DNA of 64,000 bases from JALYYC01 sp039922495. Its GTDB lineage: Bacteria > Chloroflexota > Dormibacteria > CF-121. The stretch covers positions 124,001 through 188,000 of the forward strand of contig JBDTEO010000029.1 of assembly GCA_039922495.1 (NCBI GenBank). Reading direction: 5' to 3'. The position numbers and the translations under genes are program-made. Below, piece after piece: positions 8,060 to 17,130 of this stretch. The first letter of the stretch is position 1. Every line of letters starts with the position of its first letter. The notes beneath the pieces are model-generated. The model saw only the letters and a program-made list of their open reading frames with translations. It did no database searches and was not told where the DNA came from.

Positions 8060-8422
8060 ATGGACATCCTGGACACCACACCGCCGGCCAACGGTTCCAC
8101 TGCGGGAAAAACGCTGTCCGCCAGTCACGCGGCTGGCGTTCCGCGCGCGGCCCGAGCCGCGATTGAGATCCTGAAAGTCTCCGCCACCTCGAAGCCGGTC
8201 GCCGTCGCCGGCGCCATCGCCGGGGTCGTCCGAAGTCAGACCCGGGTCGAGGTCCAGGCGATCGGAGCCGGGGCCATCAACCAGGCGGTCAAAGCCATCG
8301 CCATCTCCCGCGGCTACGTCGCCGCCGGCGGGATCGACCTGGTGTGCATCCCCTCCTTCATCGATATCTCGATCGACGGCGAGGAGCGCACCGGAATCCG
8401 CCTCCTGGTCGAGTCCCGCTAG
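8060..8422 (+). CDS. spoVS: Stage V sporulation protein S family protein
   Basis: SpoVS is a small Alba-like, putative nucleic-acid-binding protein found in spore formers and in many non-sporulating lineages such as Thermus, Deinococcus and Chloroflexota. Residues about 34-120 match the family closely: IEILKVSATSKPVAVAGAI, VEVQAIGAGAINQAVKAIAI, IDLVCIPSFIDISIDGEER. The product is 120 aa against about 86 in Bacillus, because of a 33-residue unconserved N-terminal extension (Thr/Ala/Ser-rich). A TAGAAT hexamer (8051-8056) lies only 3 nt before this ATG, so the true start could be further inside. No other sporulation-commitment genes are in the window, so a general nucleoid or RNA role is more likely than sporulation. 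Confidence 0.88.
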   Translation: MDILDTTPPANGSTAGKTLSASHAAGVPRAARAAIEILKVSATSKPVAVAGAIAGVVRSQTRVEVQAIGAGAINQAVKAIAISRGYVAAGGIDLVCIPSFIDISIDGEERTGIRLLVESR

Positions 8423-8428
8423 TAGACT
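8423..8428 (+). promoter_or_regulatory. Putative leaderless -10 element of miaB
   Basis: TAGACT starts directly after the spoVS stop codon and lies 6 nt before the miaB ATG at 8435. No ribosome binding site fits in the gap. Confidence 0.45.
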
Positions 8429-8434
8429 CGTCCG

Positions 8435-9811
8435 ATGCCTGAGGCGCTGGTCCCACCCCGTTTACGTATTGCCGGGGCGCCGCTGACGTTCGAGCCGCAT
8501 GCCTTCTCCAGGCCTCGCCCCCACGGCCGCAAGCGCCCCCCATCCGGGAAACGCTTCCACCTCTGGGTGAGCGGTTGCCAGATGAATGAATCTGACGCCG
8601 ATTACCTGGCCCAGGGGCTCGGGTCGGCCGGATTCGAGGCCGTCGAGGACCTCGACGACGCCGATCTCGCCATCCTGGTCACCTGCTGCGTGCGGCAGAA
8701 CGCGGAGCAGAAGGCGTACGGCCGCTTCCGCGAGCTGAAGGGCTGGAAGCAGGCTCGCCCTGGACGGGCGATCGCCATGACCGGATGTATGGCCAACAAG
8801 GAGAAGGACCGCCTCTATGAGCGGCTGCCCGACCTCGACTATCGCTTCGATATGCGGCAGTACGAAGCCTTCATTGAAGACCTCCACGGCGAGTATGAGA
8901 CCGATCCGGCGCAGACCGGCGGCGCCGTCCTGCAGCACGGCCTGACTGCCTACGTCCCGGTGATCTTCGGCTGCAACGAGGTCTGCAGCTTCTGCATCGT
9001 TCCCTTTGTGCGGGGGACCGAGCGGAGCCGGCCGCTCACTGACGTCGTTGAGGATGTCACCCGCTTCGCGAACCAGGGGGTGCGGGAAGTTACGCTGCTC
9101 GGCCAGACCGTCAATTCCTATCGCGACCCGGAGACGGGTGCCAGGCTGGCCACCCTGCTCGACGCCGTCGGCCGGGTGCCCGGCATCTGGCGTGTACGCT
9201 TTCTGACTTCGCACCCACGCCACTTCCACGATGACCTGCTGCTCGCCATCCGCGATCTCCCGCGGGTCTGCGAGCATCTGCACCTACCCTTCCAGTCCGG
9301 AGACGACGTCATCCTCAAGCAGATGCGCCGCCGCTACACTCGCGAGGAATACCGAGCCTGCATTGCGCACGCTCGCGCCCTCGTCCCCGACCTCTCGGTT
9401 TCGACCGACGTGATCGTCGGCTACCCGGGCGAAACGGAGGAGCAGTTTCAGCGGACCCTGTCGCTGCTCGAGGAGATCAAGTTTGACGTCGTCCATATCC
9501 AGGGCTTTTCGCCCAGGCCGCGGACGACGGCGGCGCGACAGGCTGACGACGTTGCGCCGCAGGAAAAGAAGCGCCGGATCAATCTGCTGCTGGGCGCCCA
9601 ACGGCGGATCGCCGAGGAAGCCAACCGGCGCTGGATCGGCCGCACCGTCGAGGTCCTGGTCGAGCGTGCCGACGGCGGCGAAGTCAGCGGGCGCAGCCGG
9701 CAGAACAAGGTCGTCATCGGCGCGGCGCCGCTCGGGGCGGACGTCGGCACGGTTCGCCTGGTCACGGTCGAGGACGCCACCGCCTGGCAGCTGCGCGGCC
9801 AGGTTGTCTAA
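8435..9811 (+). CDS. miaB: tRNA-2-methylthio-N6-dimethylallyladenosine synthase MiaB
   Basis: 458-aa radical-SAM methylthiotransferase that adds the 2-methylthio group to i6A37 of tRNAs reading UNN codons. The N-terminal UPF0004 domain carries the auxiliary 4Fe-4S cysteines Cys48 (VSGCQMNESD), Cys84 or Cys85 (VTCCVRQNAEQ) and Cys118 (TGCMANKEKD). The radical-SAM CxxxCxxC motif is Cys180-Cys184-Cys187 in FGCNEVCSFCIVPF. A TRAM domain follows at the C-terminus. About 40 residues precede the usual family start. MiaA, which makes the substrate i6A, is encoded four genes downstream in the same tightly packed run. Confidence 0.95.
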   Translation: MPEALVPPRLRIAGAPLTFEPHAFSRPRPHGRKRPPSGKRFHLWVSGCQMNESDADYLAQGLGSAGFEAVEDLDDADLAILVTCCVRQNAEQKAYGRFRELKGWKQARPGRAIAMTGCMANKEKDRLYERLPDLDYRFDMRQYEAFIEDLHGEYETDPAQTGGAVLQHGLTAYVPVIFGCNEVCSFCIVPFVRGTERSRPLTDVVEDVTRFANQGVREVTLLGQTVNSYRDPETGARLATLLDAVGRVPGIWRVRFLTSHPRHFHDDLLLAIRDLPRVCEHLHLPFQSGDDVILKQMRRRYTREEYRACIAHARALVPDLSVSTDVIVGYPGETEEQFQRTLSLLEEIKFDVVHIQGFSPRPRTTAARQADDVAPQEKKRRINLLLGAQRRIAEEANRRWIGRTVEVLVERADGGEVSGRSRQNKVVIGAAPLGADVGTVRLVTVEDATAWQLRGQVV

Positions 9812-12370
9812 ACGACGGCGCTAAAGTCCGTCCCGATCCTCGACCAGTATCAACGCATCAAGCGGGATCACCCGAATGCGATCCTGCTCTTTCGGCTGGG
9901 TGACTTCTACGAAACCTTCGGGGAGGACGCTGAGCGCAGCGCCCCGATCCTCGGGATCACGCTAACCTCGCGCGAGCTGGGGAAGGGACAACGGGTGCCA
10001 ATGGCCGGCATCCCGTACCACGCGAGCGAGGCCTACGTCGGCAAACTCCTCCGCGCCGGCCTGCGGGTCGCCGTCTGCGACCAGGTCGAGGACGCTGAGG
10101 TCGCCCGCGGCCTGGTAAAGCGCGAGGTGGTCCGGGTGCTGACGCCGGGGACCGTCCTGGAAGAGGCCTACCTCGACGGGTCAAAAAGCAATTACGTGGT
10201 GGCGATCTCGCCGCGCCTGCACCATCACGGGATCGCTGCCCTCGACTGCTCGACCGGCGAGCTGGCGCTGATCCGGATGGACCCGTCCGAGGCCGCCATC
10301 CGGGATGAGCTCGCCCGGCTCCGTCCCGCCGAAATCATCGCGGCCGACGCCGAGCGGTCGGTGCTACAGCCCTTGATTGCCGGCACGCCGGTCACCTGGG
10401 TCGAGGCTTCGGACTTCGACGCCCGGGCGGGGGCCGACCGCCTGCGCACGATGCTCGGGGTCGAAACGCTCGCGGCCTTTGGCTGCGAGGAATGGCCCGA
10501 GGCGCTCGCCGCCGGACACGCCGCGCTCGCCTATGCCGAACGAACCCATCTTCGACTGAAGCCCGGCCTGATCCGGCTGCACGCCGAGCATCCACAGGCC
10601 TTCATGCACCTGGACTCCGGGACCCGGCGGAGCCTGGGCCTGCAAAGCGGCCGCGAGCTGCCCGCCGAGGAGGACCTGCTCCGGCTGATGGGTGAGGAAA
10701 CGACCACCCCGATGGGTGCTCGGACGCTACGGCGCTGGCTCGATCAGCCGCTCAGGGTCCGGGAGCGGCTGGACAGCCGCCTCGAACGCGTGGCGACCCT
10801 GGCCGCCGACGCGCTCGGGCGAGGCGAGCTTCGAGCCGCGCTCAAGGGGATGCCAGACCTGGAGCGCACCGTCGCGCGTGTCGGCCAGGGGCTGGCCAGC
10901 CCGCGCGAGCTGCGTCAGCTCCAGCGGGGCCTCGAGCTGTTGCCGGCCGTCCATCGGGCCGGCGCCCGCTGGGAGGACCTGGCCGCACCGCCGCTTCCAG
11001 CCGCGAGCACCGAGCTCCAACAGGAATTGGTCCGGGCGCTGGTCGACGAGGTGCCCGCCACCTTTCGCGAGGGCGGCGTCTTTCGCGCCGGCTACGATCC
11101 CGAGCTCGACGCGATTCGTGAGGGCTCGCGGGAGGCGCGCGAGTGGATCGCCCAGCTCGAAGGCGCCGAACGCGAGCGGACCGGGATCCGTTCCCTGCGC
11201 GTCGGCTTCAACCAGGTGTTCGGCTACTACATCGAAGTGGGGCACGCCAACCGCGAGCCGATCCCGGCCGATTACACGCGCAAGCAGACGCTCGTCAATG
11301 GCGAGCGATACGTCACGCCCGAACTGAAAGAGAAGGAAAGCCTGGTCCTGAACGCGCGCAGCGCGATGATCGGTCGCGAACACGGACTCTTTCGCGAGCT
11401 GGCGCATCGGATCACCAGTGCCGGCAGCGTGCTCCTCGACGTGGCCGCCTGGGTCGGCGAGCTCGACGCCCTGGCGGCGCTGGCGCAGCTCGCCGTTCGG
11501 CACCGCTGGGTTCGACCGGAGCTGCGCGAGGAGCCGGGCATCCAGATCACGGGCGGCCGGCATCCGCTGGTCGAACAGGCCCTCGGCCCCGGGCGGTTCG
11601 TGCCCAACGACCTGCACCTTGACCCGCCCGATGCGCGGATCGTGCTCCTCAGCGGCCCAAACATGGCGGGCAAGTCGACCTATCTGCGCCAGGCGGGCAT
11701 CATCGTCCTCCTCGCGCAGGTGGGCAGCTTCGTCCCGGCGGAGGCGGCGGTCATCGGGCTCTGCGATCGGATTTTCACTCGGGTCGGCGCCCACGACGAG
11801 CTGGCGCGGGGACTGTCCACCTTCATGGTGGAGATGGTGGAGACTGCCCACATCCTGTCCCACGCCACCGCGCGCAGCCTCCTGATCTTCGACGAAGTCG
11901 GTCGCGGAACCAGCACCTATGACGGCGTCAGCATTGCGCAGGCCATCCTGGAATACCTGCACGACGCGCCGCAGATCCATTCCCTGACGATCTTCGCCAC
12001 GCATTACCACGAACTCACGGCACTGAGCGAACGATTGCCGTCGCTCGCGAACTACCGGATGGAAGTCCGCGAAGAGGGCGACCGCGTGGTCTTCCTGCAC
12101 CAGGTGGTCGAGGGCGGCGCCGATCGCAGCTATGGGATTCATGTCGCCAAGCTCGCCGGCATTCCACCCCAGGTGGTGGTCAGGGCTCGCCAGATCCTGC
12201 AGGCGTTGGAAGGCGAGCGGCCGCTGGAGCCGCCGGACGCCAGCGCCCAGCTCCAGCTGCCCATCGAGCATCCGATCGTGCAGGAATTGCAGCAGCTCGA
12301 CCTCGAACGCGTCTCGCCGCGGGAGGCGCTCGAACGCCTCTTCGCCTGGCAGGGCCGTGGCCGAGACTGA
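9812..12370 (+). CDS. mutS: DNA mismatch repair protein MutS
   Basis: MutS recognises mismatches and recruits MutL. The mismatch-reading motif in LFRLGDFYETF (Phe32 and Glu34, numbered from 9812) lies upstream of the first conventional start (GTG 9995), so the gene must begin near the miaB stop. From that stop (TAA 9809-9811) the same frame is open but contains no ATG, GTG, TTG or CTG before the motif; ACG at 9815 is the best candidate. Connector, lever and clamp regions follow, then the ATPase with Walker A GPNMAGKS at 615-622, IFDEVGRGTSTYDG and FATHYHEL. About 850 residues is normal for bacterial MutS. The gene abuts mutL by one base. Confidence 0.93.
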   Translation, partial: TTALKSVPILDQYQRIKRDHPNAILLFRLGDFYETFGEDAERSAPILGITLTSRELGKGQRVPMAGIPYHASEAYVGKLLRAGLRVAVCDQVEDAEVARGLVKREVVRVLTPGTVLEEAYLDGSKSNYVVAISPRLHHHGIAALDCSTGELALIRMDPSEAAIRDELARLRPAEIIAADAERSVLQPLIAGTPVTWVEASDFDARAGADRLRTMLGVETLAAFGCEEWPEALAAGHAALAYAERTHLRLKPGLIRLHAEHPQAFMHLDSGTRRSLGLQSGRELPAEEDLLRLMGEETTTPMGARTLRRWLDQPLRVRERLDSRLERVATLAADALGRGELRAALKGMPDLERTVARVGQGLASPRELRQLQRGLELLPAVHRAGARWEDLAAPPLPAASTELQQELVRALVDEVPATFREGGVFRAGYDPELDAIREGSREAREWIAQLEGAERERTGIRSLRVGFNQVFGYYIEVGHANREPIPADYTRKQTLVNGERYVTPELKEKESLVLNARSAMIGREHGLFRELAHRITSAGSVLLDVAAWVGELDALAALAQLAVRHRWVRPELREEPGIQITGGRHPLVEQALGPGRFVPNDLHLDPPDARIVLLSGPNMAGKSTYLRQAGIIVLLAQVGSFVPAEAAVIGLCDRIFTRVGAHDELARGLSTFMVEMVETAHILSHATARSLLIFDEVGRGTSTYDGVSIAQAILEYLHDAPQIHSLTIFATHYHELTALSERLPSLANYRMEVREEGDRVVFLHQVVEGGADRSYGIHVAKLAGIPPQVVVRARQILQALEGERPLEPPDASAQLQLPIEHPIVQELQQLDLERVSPREALERLFAWQGRGRD

Positions 12371-12371
12371 G

Positions 12372-14063
12372 ATGGGGAACGGCCGGATCGCGGTACTGCC
12401 GGCCGCGGTCGCGGACGGGATTGCCGCCGGCGAGGTCGTCGACCGGCCGGCCGCGGTCGTCAAGGAGCTGCTGGAAAACGCGATCGATGCCGGTGCGGGA
12501 CACATCGACGTTCGGGTCCGCAACGCCGGCCAGGGCCTGATCGAGGTGGTCGACGACGGCCGCGGGATGCCGGCCGAGGATCTACCGCTGGCCTTCCGGC
12601 GGCACGCGACGAGCAAGATCCGCTCGCTCGAGGACATGCGGGCGGTGACCACGCTTGGCTTTCGCGGCGAGGCATTGGCTAGTATTGCCGCGGTCTCCCG
12701 GGTGGAGGCTGTCAGCCGGCCGCGCGATGGGGGAGGGGATAGGGGAGCTGGCCGCGTCGTGGTCGAGGCCGGCACCGTGGTCGACGCCGGCAGCCAGGGG
12801 AGCCCACCGGGGACCCGGGTCTCGGTCACGCGGCTCTTCTTCAACACGCCGGCGCGCTTGAAATTCCTGAAGCAGCCGGCGACGGAAAACGGCGCCATCG
12901 TCCGCCTCGTCACCGAGATGGCGCTGGCCCACCCGGGCGTGAGCCTGCGCCTCGAGCTGGATCGGCGGCGCGTGATCGAGACCCAGGGGGATGGGGATTT
13001 ACGAGCGACCTTCGCCGCGCTCCACGACCCGGCGATGGCGGGCGCGATGCTCGCGATCGACGACGCGCCGGTGCATGGCCTGATCAGCCCGCCCGCGATG
13101 CATCGACCCACGCGCGATCACGTCGTGATCCTGGTGAACGGCCGCCGAATTCAGCACCGCAACCTGAGCTTCGCGCTCGAACAGGCCTACCGTGGCCTGC
13201 GCGAGACGGACCGGTTTCCGCTGGCGGTCCTCGAAATCCGGCTCGATCCGGCCGAGGTCGACGTCAACGTTCACCCGACCAAGCGTGAGGTGCGCTTTCG
13301 CAACGAGGGGGCGATCTTCGCCGCGATCGAGCGCGCCTGCTATCACGCGCTACGCCGGAGCCCGGTGTACGAGCTGGGATCGGCTCCCGGTGGGGCCCCC
13401 TTCGCGCTGCGCGAGACCGCCACGGTGGCCTGGCCAGCCGCCCCGGCCGGCGGATCGACGCCGGCAACGGACTCGATCGGCCAAGGGCCGGCGCTGCCGC
13501 CGCTGCGGTACGTCGGCCAGCTGCTCAACGGCTACCTGGTCGCCGAGGCTCCGGCGGCGGCGGTCCTGATCGACCAGCACGCGGCCCATGAGCGGATCCT
13601 CTACGACGGGATCCTGCGACGACTGACGGAGCGCCGACCCTCCAGCCAGATGTTCCTGATCCCACACGTGGTCGAGCTGAGCGCGCCCCAGGCCGCCGCC
13701 TTCGAACAGCACACCGCCTGGCTCCAGTCGCTCGGCTTCGAGGGCACCAGCTTTGGACCCGAGCGCATCCGGCTCACCGCGGCGCCAGCCGAGCTTCCAG
13801 AGAGTCAAATCAACCTGGTGCTGGCGCGATTGCTTGACGATCTCGACGCCGATCGCACCCCGGACCGCCGCCTGCGGGAGACCGCCGCCCTGATCGCGTG
13901 TCACAGCGCGGTGCGTTTTGGCGACGCCCTCGAGCCCGAGGCCGCGCGTCAGCTGCTGAGCTCGCTGGCCGCGACGGCCGAGCCGATCAGCTGCCCGCAT
14001 GGCCGCCCAACCACCCTGGTGCTCCCGGACTCGCAGCTGAGGCATCTATTCAAACGCCCGTAG
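12372..14063 (+). CDS. mutL: DNA mismatch repair protein MutL
   Basis: 563-aa MutL, a GHKL ATPase that couples mismatch recognition to strand incision. N-terminal ATPase motifs are ELLENAIDAG (Glu35), VDDGRGM and GFRGEALASI. The C-terminal domain carries DQHAAHER at 401-408, ACHSAVRFGD and CPHGRP, as in MutL proteins with a metal-dependent nicking site. The last residue of the DQHA-x2-E-x4-E motif is Asp412 instead of Glu. The ATG at 12372 follows the mutS stop by one base and gives a normal N-terminus; the open frame extends further upstream inside mutS but is not the gene. No mutH is seen, as expected for nicking MutL lineages. Confidence 0.95.
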   Translation: MGNGRIAVLPAAVADGIAAGEVVDRPAAVVKELLENAIDAGAGHIDVRVRNAGQGLIEVVDDGRGMPAEDLPLAFRRHATSKIRSLEDMRAVTTLGFRGEALASIAAVSRVEAVSRPRDGGGDRGAGRVVVEAGTVVDAGSQGSPPGTRVSVTRLFFNTPARLKFLKQPATENGAIVRLVTEMALAHPGVSLRLELDRRRVIETQGDGDLRATFAALHDPAMAGAMLAIDDAPVHGLISPPAMHRPTRDHVVILVNGRRIQHRNLSFALEQAYRGLRETDRFPLAVLEIRLDPAEVDVNVHPTKREVRFRNEGAIFAAIERACYHALRRSPVYELGSAPGGAPFALRETATVAWPAAPAGGSTPATDSIGQGPALPPLRYVGQLLNGYLVAEAPAAAVLIDQHAAHERILYDGILRRLTERRPSSQMFLIPHVVELSAPQAAAFEQHTAWLQSLGFEGTSFGPERIRLTAAPAELPESQINLVLARLLDDLDADRTPDRRLRETAALIACHSAVRFGDALEPEAARQLLSSLAATAEPISCPHGRPTTLVLPDSQLRHLFKRP

Positions 14064-14077
14064 GCTCGCGGCTGCTG

Positions 14078-14974
14078 GTGGTTGTCGGCCCGACCGCAAG
14101 CGGCAAGACCGCCTTCGCCACCGGGCTGGCGGAGCGATTCGGCGGCGAGTTGATCTCGGCCGACTCCCGCCAGGTCTATCGCCACTGTGACATCGGCACC
14201 AACAAGCCGAGCGCCAGCGAACTGCACGGGATTCCCTGCCACCTGCTCGATGTCGTCGACCCCGGCACCGCCTTTACGGTCGCCGACTATGTGCCGCTGG
14301 CGCAGCGCGCGCTCACCGCGGTCTGGGGCCGGGGCCGGCTGCCGGTGTTGCAGGGCGGTACCGGCCTCTACATCCGGGCGTTGCTGGACGGCTGGAACCT
14401 CGCCGATGCGCCGCCTGATCCCCGGGTCCGCGCGGCGCTCGAAGATCGCCTGGAACAGGAGGGGCCAGCCGCGCTCGATGCGGAGCTGCGGCGGATCGAT
14501 CCGCAGGCGGCCGACCGGGCGCAGCAGAACCCGCGCCGCATGATCCGCGCCCTCGAGATCTATACGATCACCGGCCAACCGCCAACCGCAGCGCGACGAG
14601 CGAACCCGCCAGCCTGGGCGATCACTGCCCTCGGCCTCGACGTCCCGCTGGCCGAGTTGGACCAACGCATTGAGTCGCGCGTCCTGCGGATGCTCGCGGA
14701 TGGCTTCGTCGAGGAGGTGGCTCGCATCCGGAGGGACTATCCGGCGGCGGATTTCGGCCGGCTCGGCCACGGCTATCCGGAAATGGCGCGTCATCTCGAT
14801 GGCGACCTGACCCTGAAGGCGGCCATCACCTCCACCGTGCTGCAGGTGCGTCAGTACGCGCGCCGGCAGCTGACCTGGTTTCGTGCCGATAACCGCGTGC
14901 AATGGATCCCACCGGATCTGGACCTGGCGGCAGCCCGGCTGCCGGCCGGTATCATGGGGACCGAGGCGAGTTGA
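14078..14974 (+). CDS. miaA: tRNA dimethylallyltransferase MiaA
   Basis: 298-aa enzyme that prenylates A37 of tRNAs reading codons beginning with U, making i6A for MiaB. Walker A is GPTASGKT at residues 4-11. ISADSRQVYRHCDIGTNKP and the LQGGTGLYIRALLDG block are diagnostic. Start choice is uncertain: GTG at 14078 leaves only three residues before the P-loop, as in short MiaA proteins; CTG at 14072 or 14075 would give slightly longer versions. It follows the mutL stop by 14 nt, and its stop overlaps the TTG start of hflX. Confidence 0.93.
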   Translation: MVVGPTASGKTAFATGLAERFGGELISADSRQVYRHCDIGTNKPSASELHGIPCHLLDVVDPGTAFTVADYVPLAQRALTAVWGRGRLPVLQGGTGLYIRALLDGWNLADAPPDPRVRAALEDRLEQEGPAALDAELRRIDPQAADRAQQNPRRMIRALEIYTITGQPPTAARRANPPAWAITALGLDVPLAELDQRIESRVLRMLADGFVEEVARIRRDYPAADFGRLGHGYPEMARHLDGDLTLKAAITSTVLQVRQYARRQLTWFRADNRVQWIPPDLDLAAARLPAGIMGTEAS

Positions 14975-16257
14975 TCCGGAATTCCAACGGCGCGCATGAG
15001 CGTGCCTTCCTGATGTCGCTCGACCACGAGGGCCAGGGTCTGGCGCAGGTGGAAGAGCAAATGCTCGAGCTGGGCGAGCTGGCACGCACCGCGGGTGTGA
15101 CGGTCGTCGGGACCGAAACGCAGCGCCGGCAGCGCCCCGACCCGGCTCTCTTCATCGGGAAGGGTAAGGCCGAGGAGCTGCATGCGCTGAAGCACGAATC
15201 AGCCTTCAACCTGCTGGTCTTCAACGAGGAGCTGTCACCCCGGCAGCAGCGCAACCTGGAAAAAATGCTCGACGTCAAGGTGATCGACCGAACCGAGCTG
15301 ATCCTCGATATCTTTGCCCAGCGCGCGCGCACCAAGGAAGGCCGGCTACAGGTCGAATCGGCGCAACTGCATCACCTGCTCCCGCGGCTCCAGGGCGGGC
15401 GAGACCTCTCCCGCCTGGGCGCCGGCGTGGGGACGCGCGGACCCGGCGAGCAGAAACTGGAAAGCGATCGCCGACGGATCCGGCACCGGATCCGCGAACT
15501 GGATCACGACATCAAGGAGATCCGCAAGCAGCGCGCGCTCCGGCGGGCGGGCCGGCGCCGGGCCGCCTACCCCGTGGTCGCCATCGTCGGCTACACGAAC
15601 AGCGGGAAATCCACGCTGCTCAACGCGCTGACCCATTCGCAGGTCCAGATGCAGGATGCGCTCTTTGTCACGCTCGACCCGACCACCCGATTGGTGAAGA
15701 TGCCGAATCGCCGCGAGGTGTTGTTCACCGATACCGTTGGGTTCATCCAGAAACTGCCGACCGACCTGGTCGCCGCCTTCAAGGCCACGCTCGAGGAGGT
15801 GCAGGAGGCGGATCTCCTCCTCCATGTGCTCGACGCCACCCGCTACAACGGGCGTGACCAGATGGAGGCCGTGCACGAAATCCTGCAGGACCTGGAGGCG
15901 ATGGACAAGCCCAAGGTGCTGGCGTTGAACAAGGTGGACCAGCTGGCGCCCGAGGCGCTGCGCGCGCTGCTGGCCGAGGATTGGTCGCCGTACGACACGG
16001 TGGTGCCGATTTCGGCGCTGCGCAAACAGGGGCTCGAGCCGCTCGGTGAGGCCGTGCTCAAGCATCTTCCCGGGGACCTGGTCGAGATCGAGATCTTGCT
16101 GCCCTACACGGAGAACGCCCGCCAGGCGGAGTTTCACGCCCAGGGGAACGTCAGCAGCGTGGAATATCGCGGCGACGGCGTCGCCATGCATGGGCAACTC
16201 CCGCGACGGCTCCTGCCGCGCTTCGAACCGTTTCGCCGCCGGCCGGCCGGGCCCTAG
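14971..16257 (+). CDS. hflX: GTPase HflX
   Basis: 428-aa ribosome-associated GTPase that splits stalled 70S ribosomes during stress. The N-terminal HflX domain has the glycine-rich block PALFIGKGKAEELH and an arginine-rich helical linker. The G domain has G1 GYTNSGKS (about 207-214), G3 DTVGFI and G4 NKVDQL. The TTG at 14971 overlaps the miaA stop (TTGA), is preceded by GAGGCGAG, and yields the usual short lead into ERAFLMSLDHEG. The stop codon shares a CTAG tetranucleotide with the convergent lexA stop. miaA-hflX adjacency is common in bacteria. Confidence 0.95.
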   Translation: MIRNSNGAHERAFLMSLDHEGQGLAQVEEQMLELGELARTAGVTVVGTETQRRQRPDPALFIGKGKAEELHALKHESAFNLLVFNEELSPRQQRNLEKMLDVKVIDRTELILDIFAQRARTKEGRLQVESAQLHHLLPRLQGGRDLSRLGAGVGTRGPGEQKLESDRRRIRHRIRELDHDIKEIRKQRALRRAGRRRAAYPVVAIVGYTNSGKSTLLNALTHSQVQMQDALFVTLDPTTRLVKMPNRREVLFTDTVGFIQKLPTDLVAAFKATLEEVQEADLLLHVLDATRYNGRDQMEAVHEILQDLEAMDKPKVLALNKVDQLAPEALRALLAEDWSPYDTVVPISALRKQGLEPLGEAVLKHLPGDLVEIEILLPYTENARQAEFHAQGNVSSVEYRGDGVAMHGQLPRRLLPRFEPFRRRPAGP

Positions 16258-16889
16258 CGGAGCAGGCGGACGACGGCGACCACCTGGCCCTCGAGCTGGC
16301 CCGTGGTGGTGTAGATCGGCTCGTAGGCATCGTTCTCCGGCTGCAACCGGACCCGGTTCGCCTCGCGGAAGAGGCGTTTGACCGTCGCGGTGGATTCGTT
16401 GGTCTGATCGTCCTCGAGGCGGGCGACGACGATGCTGCCGTTGGGCGCATCCTTGCCCGGGCGGACCACGACGTAGTCGCCTTGCAGAATGCCCGCGTCT
16501 TTCATGCTGTCCCCGTGCACCTCGAGCGCGAAGGCGTTCTCCGAGCCGACCAGCTCCTGGCTGAGAACCAGGTGGTCTTCGATGTTCTCTTCGGCGAGCA
16601 TCGGCGACCCGGCGGCGACTCGACCGATCAAGGGGACCGCGATCACCTTGCTCAGCTTGGCCTGGAGTTCGTCGAAGTCGACGACCTCGATGGTGCGCGA
16701 CTTGGTCGGATCGCGACGAATGTAGCCCTTGCGTTCGAGGGTGTTGAGGTGGTTTTGCACCGTTGAGCTCGATGAAAGACCAACGGCCTCGCCGATCTCC
16801 CGGACGGTCGGCGGGTAGCTTCGGATCTTCTGGCGAAACTTCAGATATTCCAGGATCTCCCGCTGCCGGCTGGTCAACGGCTCAGGCAT
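16254..16889 (-). CDS. lexA: SOS repressor LexA
   Basis: 211-aa LexA, the SOS transcription repressor that cleaves itself when RecA filaments form. The winged HTH (TVREIGEAVGLSSSSTVQNH) is followed by the cleavage site Ala93-Gly94 (GRVAAGSP). Ser128 (HGDSMKDAGI) and Lys171 (ATVKRLF) form the catalytic dyad. The ATG at 16889 is preferred over an upstream start because GGGAGGGG lies just before it and MPEPLTSRQREIL is the standard LexA start. A promoter about 210 nt upstream overlaps LexA boxes, indicating autoregulation. The gene is divergent from a LysM membrane-protein gene, as lexA is from yneA in Bacillus. Confidence 0.96.
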   Translation of the reverse strand: MPEPLTSRQREILEYLKFRQKIRSYPPTVREIGEAVGLSSSSTVQNHLNTLERKGYIRRDPTKSRTIEVVDFDELQAKLSKVIAVPLIGRVAAGSPMLAEENIEDHLVLSQELVGSENAFALEVHGDSMKDAGILQGDYVVVRPGKDAPNGSIVVARLEDDQTNESTATVKRLFREANRVRLQPENDAYEPIYTTTGQLEGQVVAVVRLLR

Positions 16890-17101
16890 GTCGTCCCCTC
16901 CCTTTTGCGCCGATGTCGACAGCCATGAACCGATCATCTCGTTCCCGAAAACGCCCAGCGCGGACGCGCCGGACGGGGGAGAGGAGGGGGTCTCAGGCCG
17001 CGATCACAGCATCGTAGCACAGGCTTTTGGGCCATTTCATCGGCGTCCGGGCGACTGCCGACAAACGCCGTGCGCGTGGCCCAAAGCTGCAAAACGGGCG
17101 T

Positions 17102-17130
17102 ATCCTAGCACATCTGTTCGCCCACCGCAA
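17102..17130 (-). promoter_or_regulatory. Putative lexA promoter
   Basis: On the minus strand, TTGCGG (17130-17125), a 17-bp spacer and TAGGAT (17107-17102). The spacer contains a weak LexA half-box and a stronger box overlaps the -35, so LexA would block its own promoter. The untranslated leader to 16889 would be about 205 nt, which is long; a second promoter nearer the gene is possible but none is convincing. Confidence 0.55.
17107..17120. promoter_or_regulatory. Weak LexA box in the lexA promoter spacer
   Basis: On the minus strand CGAACAGATGTGCT: one perfect CGAAC half and one degenerate half. It lies in the 17-bp spacer of the proposed lexA promoter. Confidence 0.5.

Noticed and set aside
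10727..13111. 794-codon minus-strand frame over mutS and mutL
   Set aside because: Antisense to complete mutS and mutL; low-complexity composition.
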